47,960 nucleotides of DNA from Cryomorphaceae bacterium (GTDB lineage Bacteria; Bacteroidota; Bacteroidia; Flavobacteriales_D; Crocinitomicaceae): positions 1-47,960 of the forward strand of contig JAIXUE010000050.1 in assembly GCA_027483605.1 (NCBI GenBank), written 5' to 3'. The notes under the pieces were generated by a model. That model was given only the letters and a program-made list of their open reading frames with translations, ran no database searches and was not told the origin of the DNA. Positions 8,452 to 15,858 of the stretch are shown here, piece by piece (position 1 is the first letter of the stretch; each line of letters opens with the position of its first letter). The translations under genes and the position numbers were made by a program.

Positions 8452-9092
8452 AAATACTAGCTCATTTTTTTTCTTGGGTTTTTTTACCTCTGTTTATGCC
8501 AACATATGGCATTTTGATCAGTCTTTTTGTTCCGGCATATAGTTCGGATGTCGAGATGACGAGTTTGTATTTTGCACCCATAGAAAGTAAATGGGCGCTG
8601 TTTACTATTTTCTTTTTGTTTAGTGTGGTTGCCCCTGGGGTTTCTTTCATCTTATTACATCGCTTTAAAGTCATCAGCACTATTGATATTGAAAGGCAGC
8701 GTGAACGAAGTTTGCCTTTGATCATTATGTTGGTCTACTCTTTGGTTTTGTTTTTTTTACTTGTATACAAAGCTGGAGCCGGAACATTACCGCGCTATTT
8801 TTATGCTTTACCTCTTTCTGGTGTGGCGGTGACAAGTATTTTTTTAGTGGTCAATCGTTGGATAAAAATTTCATTACACGGGGCTGGAGCTGGCATTTTG
8901 TTAGGTTTTCTAGCCGTTTTCACAAGAGCTCAAGATCAGTTTAGTTTGTGGTGGCTTATTGCCGCATTGTTGGCCGCAGGCCTCACCATGGCCGCCAGAC
9001 TTTATCTTAGAAAGCACACACCGCTCGAGGTATATGCAGGGTTTATGCTTGCCTTGTTATTGACAGCGGGCATTCATCAATACTTATCTTAA
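8448..9092 (+). CDS. PAP2-like integral membrane protein
   Basis: A 214-residue protein with about six membrane helices. The C-terminal half resembles the PAP2 (phosphatidic acid phosphatase/lipid phosphatase) superfamily: SLHGAG at residues 142-147 stands where motif 2 (PSGH) is expected, and R184-x5-H190-x3-E194 fits motif 3 (Rx5Hx3D) with Glu in place of the usual Asp. A basic stretch ERQRERSLP (82-90) may be a remnant of motif 1. Motif 2 lacks the usual proline, so activity as a phosphatase is uncertain. It overlaps rpoN by four bases (ATGA) and precedes a small lipoprotein gene by five. Alternatives are a non-catalytic PAP2 relative or another polytopic family. Confidence 0.55.
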   Translation: MKILAHFFSWVFLPLFMPTYGILISLFVPAYSSDVEMTSLYFAPIESKWALFTIFFLFSVVAPGVSFILLHRFKVISTIDIERQRERSLPLIIMLVYSLVLFFLLVYKAGAGTLPRYFYALPLSGVAVTSIFLVVNRWIKISLHGAGAGILLGFLAVFTRAQDQFSLWWLIAALLAAGLTMAARLYLRKHTPLEVYAGFMLALLLTAGIHQYLS

Positions 9093-9097
9093 ACATT

Positions 9098-9649
9098 ATG
9101 ATAAAGTGGTTTTTTGTTTTTTTTGGATTCCTATTTTTTACTGCCTGTGCTGATTTACAGCGAGAGCAACACCTTGGTCAGATAGCTCAACTCCATCGCA
9201 AACTCGATCGAATAGAAAGCACTTTGCCAGATAAAAGATTAAATGAGATTTCAGCCATCAAAAATAATACGATGCAAACTGAATTGCGCATCAAACAAAA
9301 CCTTCATCTCGACACCATTGATATAGCGTTGGCAAAAAGATTAGATGCCTATAAACTCATGAGAAAAAGCATTAAACCCATGATGCAGCAATACATGCAG
9401 GTGAGGGAGGCCATCAATGAAGAACAAGTTGTTTTAAATCGTTTAAAGCAAGATATTCAGGATGGCCGCGGAGAACGCCAACGTTATGCCAGCTACATCC
9501 GGTTTGAACGCCAAAAGGTGAAGCAAATTTCTCAATTAAGCGCCGATTACTTGCGCGCCAAAGAAAAATTTTTCGCTGATTATGCCCGTTTGTATCCTTC
9601 GGTTGAGGCCTTTTCACGATCCCTTCTTCAAAAAAAGCAGCGTAGCTAA
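9098..9649 (+). CDS. Small lipoprotein, mostly helical, unknown function
   Basis: A 183-residue protein I do not recognise. It starts with a short hydrophobic signal ending in FTAC (cysteine 17), so it is likely a lipoprotein, and it has no other hydrophobic segment. The rest is charged and helical with heptad-like spacing (for example residues 20-60 and 95-150), suggesting coiled coils. It lies five bases after the PAP2-like gene, and its stop overlaps the start of the following TPR gene (TAATG), so the two are probably translated together and may form an envelope complex; this is inference from context only. Confidence 0.7.
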   Translation: MIKWFFVFFGFLFFTACADLQREQHLGQIAQLHRKLDRIESTLPDKRLNEISAIKNNTMQTELRIKQNLHLDTIDIALAKRLDAYKLMRKSIKPMMQQYMQVREAINEEQVVLNRLKQDIQDGRGERQRYASYIRFERQKVKQISQLSADYLRAKEKFFADYARLYPSVEAFSRSLLQKKQRS

Positions 9650-11484
9650 TGAACTTTAGAATCATTGTTTTTCTTTGTCTGTTGTGGAGCACAGGGAACG
9701 CAAATGCGCAAAATGCAAGTGACTTACAGTTGGCTCAGTATTACTATAATAATGCGGAATTAGATAAAGCACTTGGTTATTTCGAAAAAGTATATGCCCA
9801 AGATCAGAGCAAAGCGATATTCTTGCCTTATTATGAATGTCTACTTGCCCAAAAAGATTTCAAAACGGCTGAGAAATTGCTGCGCAAGCAAATCGGACTG
9901 AACAAACAAGACTACGAAGTGCGCTTAATGGCCGGACAGTTTTACGAAGACCAAGACGATCCAACCAAAGCAAAAAGAATATTCGAGGAACTGATAGTGG
10001 ATATTGGTCCAAATCCAGGTCAGGCCATTGCTATTTATCAAGCTTTCTCTGCTAAAGGTAAGTTTGATTATGCCAAGCGCGCTTTGGATACGGGTCAGAA
10101 AATGAGTCCGAGTTATCCGTTTAATTTTCAGTATGCCGATTATTTTGCGATGGTTGGTGACAAACGTTCTATGTTGGGTGCTTATTTAGATTATTTGGCA
10201 CAGCAGCCCGGTATTCTCGAACCTATTCAGCAGGCGATTGGTTCTAGAATGGATCTCACGATCGCTACTGCACCAGATTTTTTATTGGCTAAAGAAGTGC
10301 TATTGCAGCGTGTTCAACAAGCTGCTGCTCCAATGGTATTTCATCAAATGCTCATCTGGTTATATGTACAAAGCAGAGACTTTTCAGGTGCTGCAGCACA
10401 GGTTATTGCACTAGATAAGCGCACCAAAAGCGATGGTAGAGAGGTGCTTGAGCTCGGTCAAATTTGTGTCGAAAATGCCGTTTTTGACCAAGCAAATAAA
10501 TGTTTTCAATACGTAATTGACTTAGGCCCTGAACAACCTCATTTTTATGAAGCACAATTGTCTTTATTAAACGCAAGGTTCATACAAGTCACACAGTTTA
10601 GAAATTTCAATGCAGAAGAAATCAGTTTGTGTATTACAGACTTTGAACAGGCTTTAACGCGTTTGGGAAAGAGCCGCGTGACTTTTCAAGTCTCTTTACA
10701 ACTTGCTGAAATCAGGGCTTTTTACGCTCAGCAAGTCTCAATTGCTATAGACGAATTACAACAAATCATACGCACACCCGGACTTACTGACATGCAGCGA
10801 GCGCAAGCTAAAATGTTACTGGCAGACGTACAAGTGCTTGGTGGCGACATTTGGGAGGCTTCTTTGATTTACATGCAAATCGATAATGACTTTAAGTTTG
10901 AAACGATTGGCGCAGAGGCCAAATTTAAGAATGCCAAAATTTTCTATTACGATGGAGAATTTGAATTTGCACAGTCTCAACTCGATGTGCTCAAGGAAGG
11001 AACTTCGCGTTTTATTTCCAATGACGCCATCCAACTCTCTGTGTTTATTACTGACAACTATGGTTTGGACAGCAATTATCAAGTGATGTTTTGGTTTGCC
11101 AATGCTGACCGCATGATTGCCCAGCAAAAATTAGATTCTGCCTTTGTTTTGTTTGACAGCATCCAAAGTACTTTTCCGTACCATGCGCTAGCCGATGAGA
11201 TTCTATACAGAAAAGGGCAGGCCATGGAACAACGAGGCGAGTGGCAACGTGCGCTAGGGTATTATGAAGACTTACTCAAGCTCCATTCAAAAGATATTTT
11301 AGCTGATGACGCGCTCTTTCGCATGGCAGAAATCAATGAGCTGCGCTTGCTAGACAAAAGTGCTGCAGAAGTGCTTTATAAAAGGCTATTGATGGAATAC
11401 AAAGCCAGTTTGTTTGGTGCAGAAGCAAGAAAGCGCATCCGCCTCTTGCGAGGAGATGCGCTTTCCGAAAGCGAAGATATTTAA
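9649..11484 (+). CDS. Exported TPR-repeat protein
   Basis: A 611-residue protein with a signal peptide (cut near NANAQ, residue 21) followed almost wholly by tetratricopeptide-like helical pairs; clear examples are AQYYYNNAELDKALGYFEKV near residues 29-48 and RKGQAMEQRGEWQRALGYYEDL near 520-545. Such proteins are scaffolds for protein-protein contacts, and in this phylum many act in the periplasm. No catalytic motif is visible. It is the last gene of the run that starts at 3877 and shares the overlapping start/stop with the preceding small lipoprotein. It converges with the glutaryl-CoA dehydrogenase gene, with three bases between the two stop codons. Confidence 0.8.
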   Translation: MNFRIIVFLCLLWSTGNANAQNASDLQLAQYYYNNAELDKALGYFEKVYAQDQSKAIFLPYYECLLAQKDFKTAEKLLRKQIGLNKQDYEVRLMAGQFYEDQDDPTKAKRIFEELIVDIGPNPGQAIAIYQAFSAKGKFDYAKRALDTGQKMSPSYPFNFQYADYFAMVGDKRSMLGAYLDYLAQQPGILEPIQQAIGSRMDLTIATAPDFLLAKEVLLQRVQQAAAPMVFHQMLIWLYVQSRDFSGAAAQVIALDKRTKSDGREVLELGQICVENAVFDQANKCFQYVIDLGPEQPHFYEAQLSLLNARFIQVTQFRNFNAEEISLCITDFEQALTRLGKSRVTFQVSLQLAEIRAFYAQQVSIAIDELQQIIRTPGLTDMQRAQAKMLLADVQVLGGDIWEASLIYMQIDNDFKFETIGAEAKFKNAKIFYYDGEFEFAQSQLDVLKEGTSRFISNDAIQLSVFITDNYGLDSNYQVMFWFANADRMIAQQKLDSAFVLFDSIQSTFPYHALADEILYRKGQAMEQRGEWQRALGYYEDLLKLHSKDILADDALFRMAEINELRLLDKSAAEVLYKRLLMEYKASLFGAEARKRIRLLRGDALSESEDI

Positions 11485-11487
11485 TCT

Positions 11488-12684
11488 TTATAGGTTGGGC
11501 ATTTCTCTTGTGAAGGAAGGAATGCCAGTTACATCCATACCCGTAATGAGTAAGTGAATGTCGTGGGTGCCTTCGTATGTTACCACTGATTCAAGATTCG
11601 CCATGTGGCGCATCATTGAATATTCACTCGTGATACCCATACCGCCGTGAATTTGACGTGCCTCGCGGGCTATGTTGAGTGCAATTTCAACGTTGTTGCG
11701 TTTGGCCATTGAAATTTGTGCTGATGTCGCACGGCCTTCGTTGCGCAATTGACCTAAGCGGAAGGTAAGAAGTTGTGCTTTGGTGCTTTCGGTAATCATT
11801 TCAGCTAATTTTTTCTGAATCAACTGAAATGCGCCAATTGGCACATTGAATTGGGTGCGCTCTTTGGAGTAACGCAACGCTTGGTCGTAGCAATCCATGG
11901 CAGCACCTAATGCACCCCAAGCAATACCGAAGCGTGCGGAGTCTAGGCAGCTAAGTGGTGCGCCAAGACCCGAACGACCAGGCAGGATGTTTTCTTTTGG
12001 TACTTTAACGTTGTCAAAGATGAGTTCGCCAGTTGCCGAAGCGCGCAGCGAAAGTTTGCCGTGCATTTCTGGTGTTGAAAAACCTTCCATGCCGCGTTCT
12101 ACGATGATTCCGTGGATGCGCCCACTTTCGTCTTTAGCCCAAACAACAGCGATATCTGCAAAAGGGGCATTTGAAATCCACATTTTGGCTCCATTCAAAA
12201 TAACGTGGTCTCCGGCATCTTTGAAATTGGTGATCATGCCACCTGGGTTGGAGCCGTAATCTGGTTCAGTTAAACCAAAGCAGCCCATCATTTCGCCAGA
12301 AGCAAGTTTGGGAAGGTATTTTTGTTTGTGGGCTTCAGAGCCGTATTTCCAGATCGGATACATCACCAAGGAAGATTGTACTGATGCTGTTGAACGCAAG
12401 CCGGAGTCGCAGCGCTCGAGCTCTTGCATAATGAGGCCATATGAAATTTGGTCTAGCCCTGGGCCACCATATTCTTCTGGGATATAAGGACCAAAAGCTC
12501 CGATTTCGCCTAGCCCACCAAGGATGTGCATTGGGAAAGTTGCTTTTTCGTAGTGCTCATCAATAATAGGTGAGACTTCTTTTTTAACCCATGCTCTAGC
12601 TGCATCGCGAACAAGCTTGTGCTCTTCTGAGAGCAGGTCGTCCATGTTGAAGTAGTCTGGGTGCTGGTATAAATCGGTTTTCAT
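11488..12684 (-). CDS. gcdH: Acyl-CoA dehydrogenase, glutaryl-CoA dehydrogenase type
   Basis: A 398-residue FAD flavoprotein expected to oxidise and decarboxylate glutaryl-CoA to crotonyl-CoA in lysine and tryptophan breakdown. The catalytic base is Glu371 in TYEGTHDIHLLITG, the pattern of glutaryl-CoA dehydrogenases. The run LRSTASVQSSLV (residues 96-107) keeps the Arg-Ser pair (R97, S98) which in the human enzyme binds the substrate's free carboxylate, so the specific call is better supported than a generic acyl-CoA dehydrogenase. FGLTEPDYGSNPGGM (136-150) is the FAD/substrate signature. I chose the ATG at 12684: an ATG at 12705 is also in frame, but the -7 element at 12703-12710 overlaps it. 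The product also has the usual start for the family. Confidence 0.87.
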   Translation of the reverse strand: MKTDLYQHPDYFNMDDLLSEEHKLVRDAARAWVKKEVSPIIDEHYEKATFPMHILGGLGEIGAFGPYIPEEYGGPGLDQISYGLIMQELERCDSGLRSTASVQSSLVMYPIWKYGSEAHKQKYLPKLASGEMMGCFGLTEPDYGSNPGGMITNFKDAGDHVILNGAKMWISNAPFADIAVVWAKDESGRIHGIIVERGMEGFSTPEMHGKLSLRASATGELIFDNVKVPKENILPGRSGLGAPLSCLDSARFGIAWGALGAAMDCYDQALRYSKERTQFNVPIGAFQLIQKKLAEMITESTKAQLLTFRLGQLRNEGRATSAQISMAKRNNVEIALNIAREARQIHGGMGITSEYSMMRHMANLESVVTYEGTHDIHLLITGMDVTGIPSFTREMPNL

Positions 12685-12702
12685 GATGGTTGATTTGTGC
12701 GA

Positions 12703-12710
12703 CAAAAGTA
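12703..12710 (-). promoter_or_regulatory. -7 element TACTTTTG for gcdH
   Basis: Reads TACTTTTG on the minus strand, matching TAnnTTTG. It predicts a start near 12699 and a leader of about 15 bases to the ATG at 12684. No good -33 element is seen. Confidence 0.6.
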
Positions 12711-12748
12711 CGTAATATTCTGTGCAGCTGTAGCATGCAAATTTGAAT

Positions 12749-12756
12749 TATTTTTG
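12749..12756 (+). promoter_or_regulatory. -7 element TATTTTTG for DUF4271-hemD
   Basis: TATTTTTG matches TAnnTTTG and lies back-to-back with the gcdH element. The expected transcript start near 12761 is compatible with either the GTG at 12774 or the ATG at 12810. The -33 position is weak. Confidence 0.55.
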
Positions 12757-12773
12757 TATTCAAAATTCATTCA

Positions 12774-13433
12774 GTGCCAAGATTCGAACTCATAGAAAGA
12801 GCCTCCCAAATGAATAGCTATTTGCTGTTCGTCTCGTTGCTTTCCTTGACCTTCATTGCATATGCGCGCCTCAGTACACCTGAGGCCCTTCCTTTATCTT
12901 GGAAACGCTTTTGGAAACTGAGTAAAGTGGAGAGTTTTGGTTTTGATGACGAAAAGATTAGGCCCGAGACACAAGCACTTTTTTTAAGTAATGCACTTAT
13001 TTCCTATTCCTTAAGCACCTATCTTTTTCTTTTGACTGATTTTGAACGAAGCCATGCTTTGGGTTTAGCACTCTTATTTGTTTTTTCCTTTCTGATTTTT
13101 CAATTGCTGAATTTTCGCTTGGCTTTATTGCTCACCGACAATTGGAAATTAGTCAGTCACATCGCCGAAATCAATAAACAGGTCTGGTCTTTTATAGGAT
13201 TGGTATATTTAGCCTTATCTTTTATATGGTTGATTTACGGCCAGGCCAATGAATTGCTGAAGCAAGCTTACGTTTTTATTTTCGTAGCAGCTTATTGTTG
13301 GCGCCTAATCAAGGCTTGGAGAGCGGCTATTCAGGCAAATTTGGAATGGTATTATTTAATTTTGTACCTTTGCGCCTTGGAAATCCTGCCCATCCTGTTT
13401 GTAGGGCGTTGGCTTTCGGGCGAATACAATTAA
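12774..13433 (+). CDS. DUF4271 family integral membrane protein
   Basis: A protein of up to 219 residues with about five membrane helices and the family's characteristic end, YYLILYLCALEILPILF (about residues 193-209). DUF4271 proteins are found in Bacteroidota directly upstream of hemD, as here, but their function is not established. Two starts are possible: GTG at 12774, used here, which keeps a short polar N-terminus like that of other family members, or ATG at 12810 (residue 13), directly before the first membrane helix. The sequence does not settle this. HemD follows after 14 bases, so the two are almost certainly one transcript. Confidence 0.8.
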   Translation: MPRFELIERASQMNSYLLFVSLLSLTFIAYARLSTPEALPLSWKRFWKLSKVESFGFDDEKIRPETQALFLSNALISYSLSTYLFLLTDFERSHALGLALLFVFSFLIFQLLNFRLALLLTDNWKLVSHIAEINKQVWSFIGLVYLALSFIWLIYGQANELLKQAYVFIFVAAYCWRLIKAWRAAIQANLEWYYLILYLCALEILPILFVGRWLSGEYN

Positions 13434-13447
13434 TTAAAACGACAACT

Positions 13448-14197
13448 TTGGCTATTAAGACCATTTTAGTTTCTCAGCCGAAACCAGAAGGCGATAAATC
13501 TCCGTATTTCGATTTAGCTGAAAAATACAAGCTCAAAATTGATTTTCGTCCGTTTATCAAAGTGGAGGGCGTTGATCCCAAAGATTTCCGCACCCAAAAA
13601 GTCGATATCTCGGCACATACTGCCGTGATCCTCACTTCTAAAGTTGCTGTTGATCATTTCTTTAGAATGGCTGAAGCCGTGCGTTTTGAAGTGCCCGACA
13701 CCATGAAATACTTTTGTATTACAGAAGCGGTTGCTCTTTATTTGCAGAAATACGTCACTTACCGCAAGCGCAAAATATTTTTTGGCAAGCAGACAATTGA
13801 CGAGTTGGCCGAACTCATGAAAAAACAAAAAGGTGAAAAATTCCTTTTACCTTGTACAGATATCCTCAGAGACAATATTCCATTAACGCTCGAAAAATAC
13901 AACATCCCATTTTCAAAAGCGGTTTTGTACCGTACGGTAGCAGCTGATTTATCTGATTTAGAAGATGTTTATTATGATATGTTAGTGTTTTTTAGTCCTG
14001 GAGGTATCGAATCTTTATTCAAGAACTTCCCAGACTTCAAGCAGAACACCACTTCTATTGCGGCCTTTGGGCCTACAACTGCCAATGCTGTCTTGAAGAA
14101 CAACTTGCGCCTAGATGTCCATGCGCCTCATCCAAAAGCGCCTTCTATGGTAGGTGCAATTGAGCTTTTCATCAAAGAGCAGCTCAAGAAAAAATAG
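13448..14197 (+). CDS. hemD: Uroporphyrinogen-III synthase
   Basis: HemD cyclises hydroxymethylbilane to uroporphyrinogen III in haem and corrin synthesis. The 249 residues show the bilobed pattern of poorly conserved HemD proteins: N-terminal KTILVSQPKPEGDKSPYF, a middle hinge (KYFCITEAVALYL), and a C-terminal FFSPGGIESL...AAFGPTTANAV. The start is most likely the TTG at 13448, read as Met, since no ATG or GTG lies in frame between the end of the DUF4271 gene (13433) and the first conserved residues; starts further upstream would be buried inside the DUF4271 gene. TTG is an uncommon start and may keep expression low or coupled to the upstream gene. Confidence 0.85.
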   Translation: MAIKTILVSQPKPEGDKSPYFDLAEKYKLKIDFRPFIKVEGVDPKDFRTQKVDISAHTAVILTSKVAVDHFFRMAEAVRFEVPDTMKYFCITEAVALYLQKYVTYRKRKIFFGKQTIDELAELMKKQKGEKFLLPCTDILRDNIPLTLEKYNIPFSKAVLYRTVAADLSDLEDVYYDMLVFFSPGGIESLFKNFPDFKQNTTSIAAFGPTTANAVLKNNLRLDVHAPHPKAPSMVGAIELFIKEQLKKK

Positions 14198-14278
14198 CTC
14201 TCCACTTACGTTTTTATTGCATTGTTTTTTTCCTTCGCAGGAATTTCTTTATATTTACGCAAACTTAAATTTTAACGC

Positions 14279-15796
14279 ATGAAAAAACTATTATTCTCAG
14301 CTGCTATGTTACTTGCAGGTGTTAGTGCGAATGCGCAGCTAGCTCCAGGTAGCGTTGCTCCTAACTTTACTGTTACGGCTTACCAACCTTGGTTGTCTAC
14401 TGCAGGAACAACAAACAATGGGTCTTATACCCTTTATGACTATCTAGATCAAGGATACACCGTATTCTTAGATGTATCAGCTACTTGGTGTGGTCCATGT
14501 TGGAACTACCACCTCGGTGGAGCTTTGGAAGATATCTATGCTGCGCATGGTCCAGCTGGTGCTCCGGGTGTTTCTTCTACTACAACAGATGACGTAATGG
14601 TGATTTGGGTAGAAGGTGACGGGTCTACTGCAGACGCAACCATGTTAGACGGAAATGGTGCAATTGGTAACTGGATTGAGCCTGCTGCAGGTAACCAAAT
14701 CCAATTCCCAATGGCTAACCCAGCATCTGGTGTTGCAAACCAAATCAACAACGATTACAACATCGCATACTTCCCAACAATCTACCGCATTTGCCCTAAC
14801 CGCATTGTAGAAGAAGTAGGTCAATTAGGTGCAGCTGCTCTTTACGCAACTGTATCTGCATGTCCTCCACCAGCATCTGCTCCGTCAGACGTTGCTGCTT
14901 TGAACTACACTGGAGCTTCTGTACATTGTGAAGGCGCTTACACTCCATCTGTAAACATCCAAAACAACGGAACATCTGCACTTACTGCTGCTACCGTAAC
15001 GATTACGCAAGGTGGTGCTACAGTTTCTACTGGTACATACAGCGGTAACTTGGCTACTTATGGTGTTGCAAACGTAGTTTGTACACCAATTGCAAACTTT
15101 ACAGGCGGTGCACTAGTGGTTACTGTAACAACAACAGGTGATGCTTCTGCAGCAAACAACGGTGTAAACCACACTGTAGCTGCTGCAGCAAATGCAGTTT
15201 CTCAATTCGTAACTGTAAATATTACTACAGACCGATATGCGTCAGAAACTTCTTGGACTATCAAGAACAGCGCTGGTGCAACTGTAGCACAAGGTGGTGG
15301 TAGCTGGACCGATTTGCCGTCAAACGGAACCACTGTTCAAGCACCACAAATGGTTACTTTGAACCCTTCACAATGTTATACTTTCGAAATCCTTGACTCT
15401 TACGGAGACGGTATCTGCTGTGCTTACGGTAACGGTGCTTACTCTTTGGTTGATGCAAACGGTACAACTATCGCTTCTGGTGGCGAATTCGCTTCAGTAG
15501 ATACACGTGCTTTCAAAACAGGTGCTCTTGGAATGGATGAGTTGGCTACAATCGCAATGAATGTATACCCTAACCCTGCATCTTCAGAAGTAAACGTTTC
15601 TTTCGAAGCTACTAACAACGATTACGCAGTTGCATTGATGGATCTTCAAGGTCGCGTAATTGCTGCTAAAAACATGACTAACCTTAACGGAACACAAGTT
15701 GTTTCTTTCTCAACTGAAAATGTTGCAAAAGGAAGCTACATCGTTACTGTTACTGTAGACGGTCTTACAACAACTAAAAACGTTGTAATCAAATAA
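14279..15796 (+). CDS. T9SS-exported redoxin-fold protein with C-terminal adhesive-type domains
   Basis: A 505-residue secreted protein. Domains in order: signal peptide (1-20, ending ANAQ); a thioredoxin/redoxin-fold domain (about 21-195) with the motif WCGPC, cysteines 71 and 74, and a likely cis-Pro in YFPTIYR; an Ig/CARDB-like beta domain (about 211-300); a second domain (about 310-413) with ITTDRYASET and CYTFEILDSYGDG; and a T9SS type A sorting domain from VYPNPASSEV (about 429) to the end. The two middle domains also occur in the secreted protease at 28454-30787. Codon choice looks more uniform than in the neighbours (AAC over AAT, GCT/GCA, GTA/GTT), and a strong terminator follows, suggesting high expression. 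It has its own upstream region of 81 bases, with TATATTTA (14250-14257) as a one-mismatch -7 element. Confidence 0.88.
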   Translation: MKKLLFSAAMLLAGVSANAQLAPGSVAPNFTVTAYQPWLSTAGTTNNGSYTLYDYLDQGYTVFLDVSATWCGPCWNYHLGGALEDIYAAHGPAGAPGVSSTTTDDVMVIWVEGDGSTADATMLDGNGAIGNWIEPAAGNQIQFPMANPASGVANQINNDYNIAYFPTIYRICPNRIVEEVGQLGAAALYATVSACPPPASAPSDVAALNYTGASVHCEGAYTPSVNIQNNGTSALTAATVTITQGGATVSTGTYSGNLATYGVANVVCTPIANFTGGALVVTVTTTGDASAANNGVNHTVAAAANAVSQFVTVNITTDRYASETSWTIKNSAGATVAQGGGSWTDLPSNGTTVQAPQMVTLNPSQCYTFEILDSYGDGICCAYGNGAYSLVDANGTTIASGGEFASVDTRAFKTGALGMDELATIAMNVYPNPASSEVNVSFEATNNDYAVALMDLQGRVIAAKNMTNLNGTQVVSFSTENVAKGSYIVTVTVDGLTTTKNVVIK

Positions 15797-15817
15797 TTTC
15801 TTTCAAAAGAAATGAGA

Positions 15818-15846
15818 AACGCCCTCCAACGAGGGCGTTTTTTTTT
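15818..15846 (+). terminator. Rho-independent terminator after the redoxin-type T9SS gene
   Basis: A perfect 9-base-pair stem (15818-15826 with 15831-15839), core GCCCTC/GAGGGC, four-base loop CAAC, followed by a run of T ending at 15846. It starts 22 bases after the stop codon at 15796 and ends 12 bases before the ATG of the RluA-type gene. It is the only textbook intrinsic terminator I see in the window. Confidence 0.92.
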
Positions 15847-15858
15847 GACCTTTGTTTT

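Noticed and set aside
3877..11484. Sigma-54 (-24/-12) promoter near rpoN or elsewhere
   Set aside because: TGGCAC-like strings occur only inside coding regions (for example near 4926 and 6318) without a correctly spaced TTGC downstream and upstream of a gene.
13295..13447. In-frame extension of hemD upstream into the DUF4271 gene
   Set aside because: It would add 51 residues unlike any HemD N-terminus, read in a different frame of the DUF4271 end; TTG at 13448 fits the family start.
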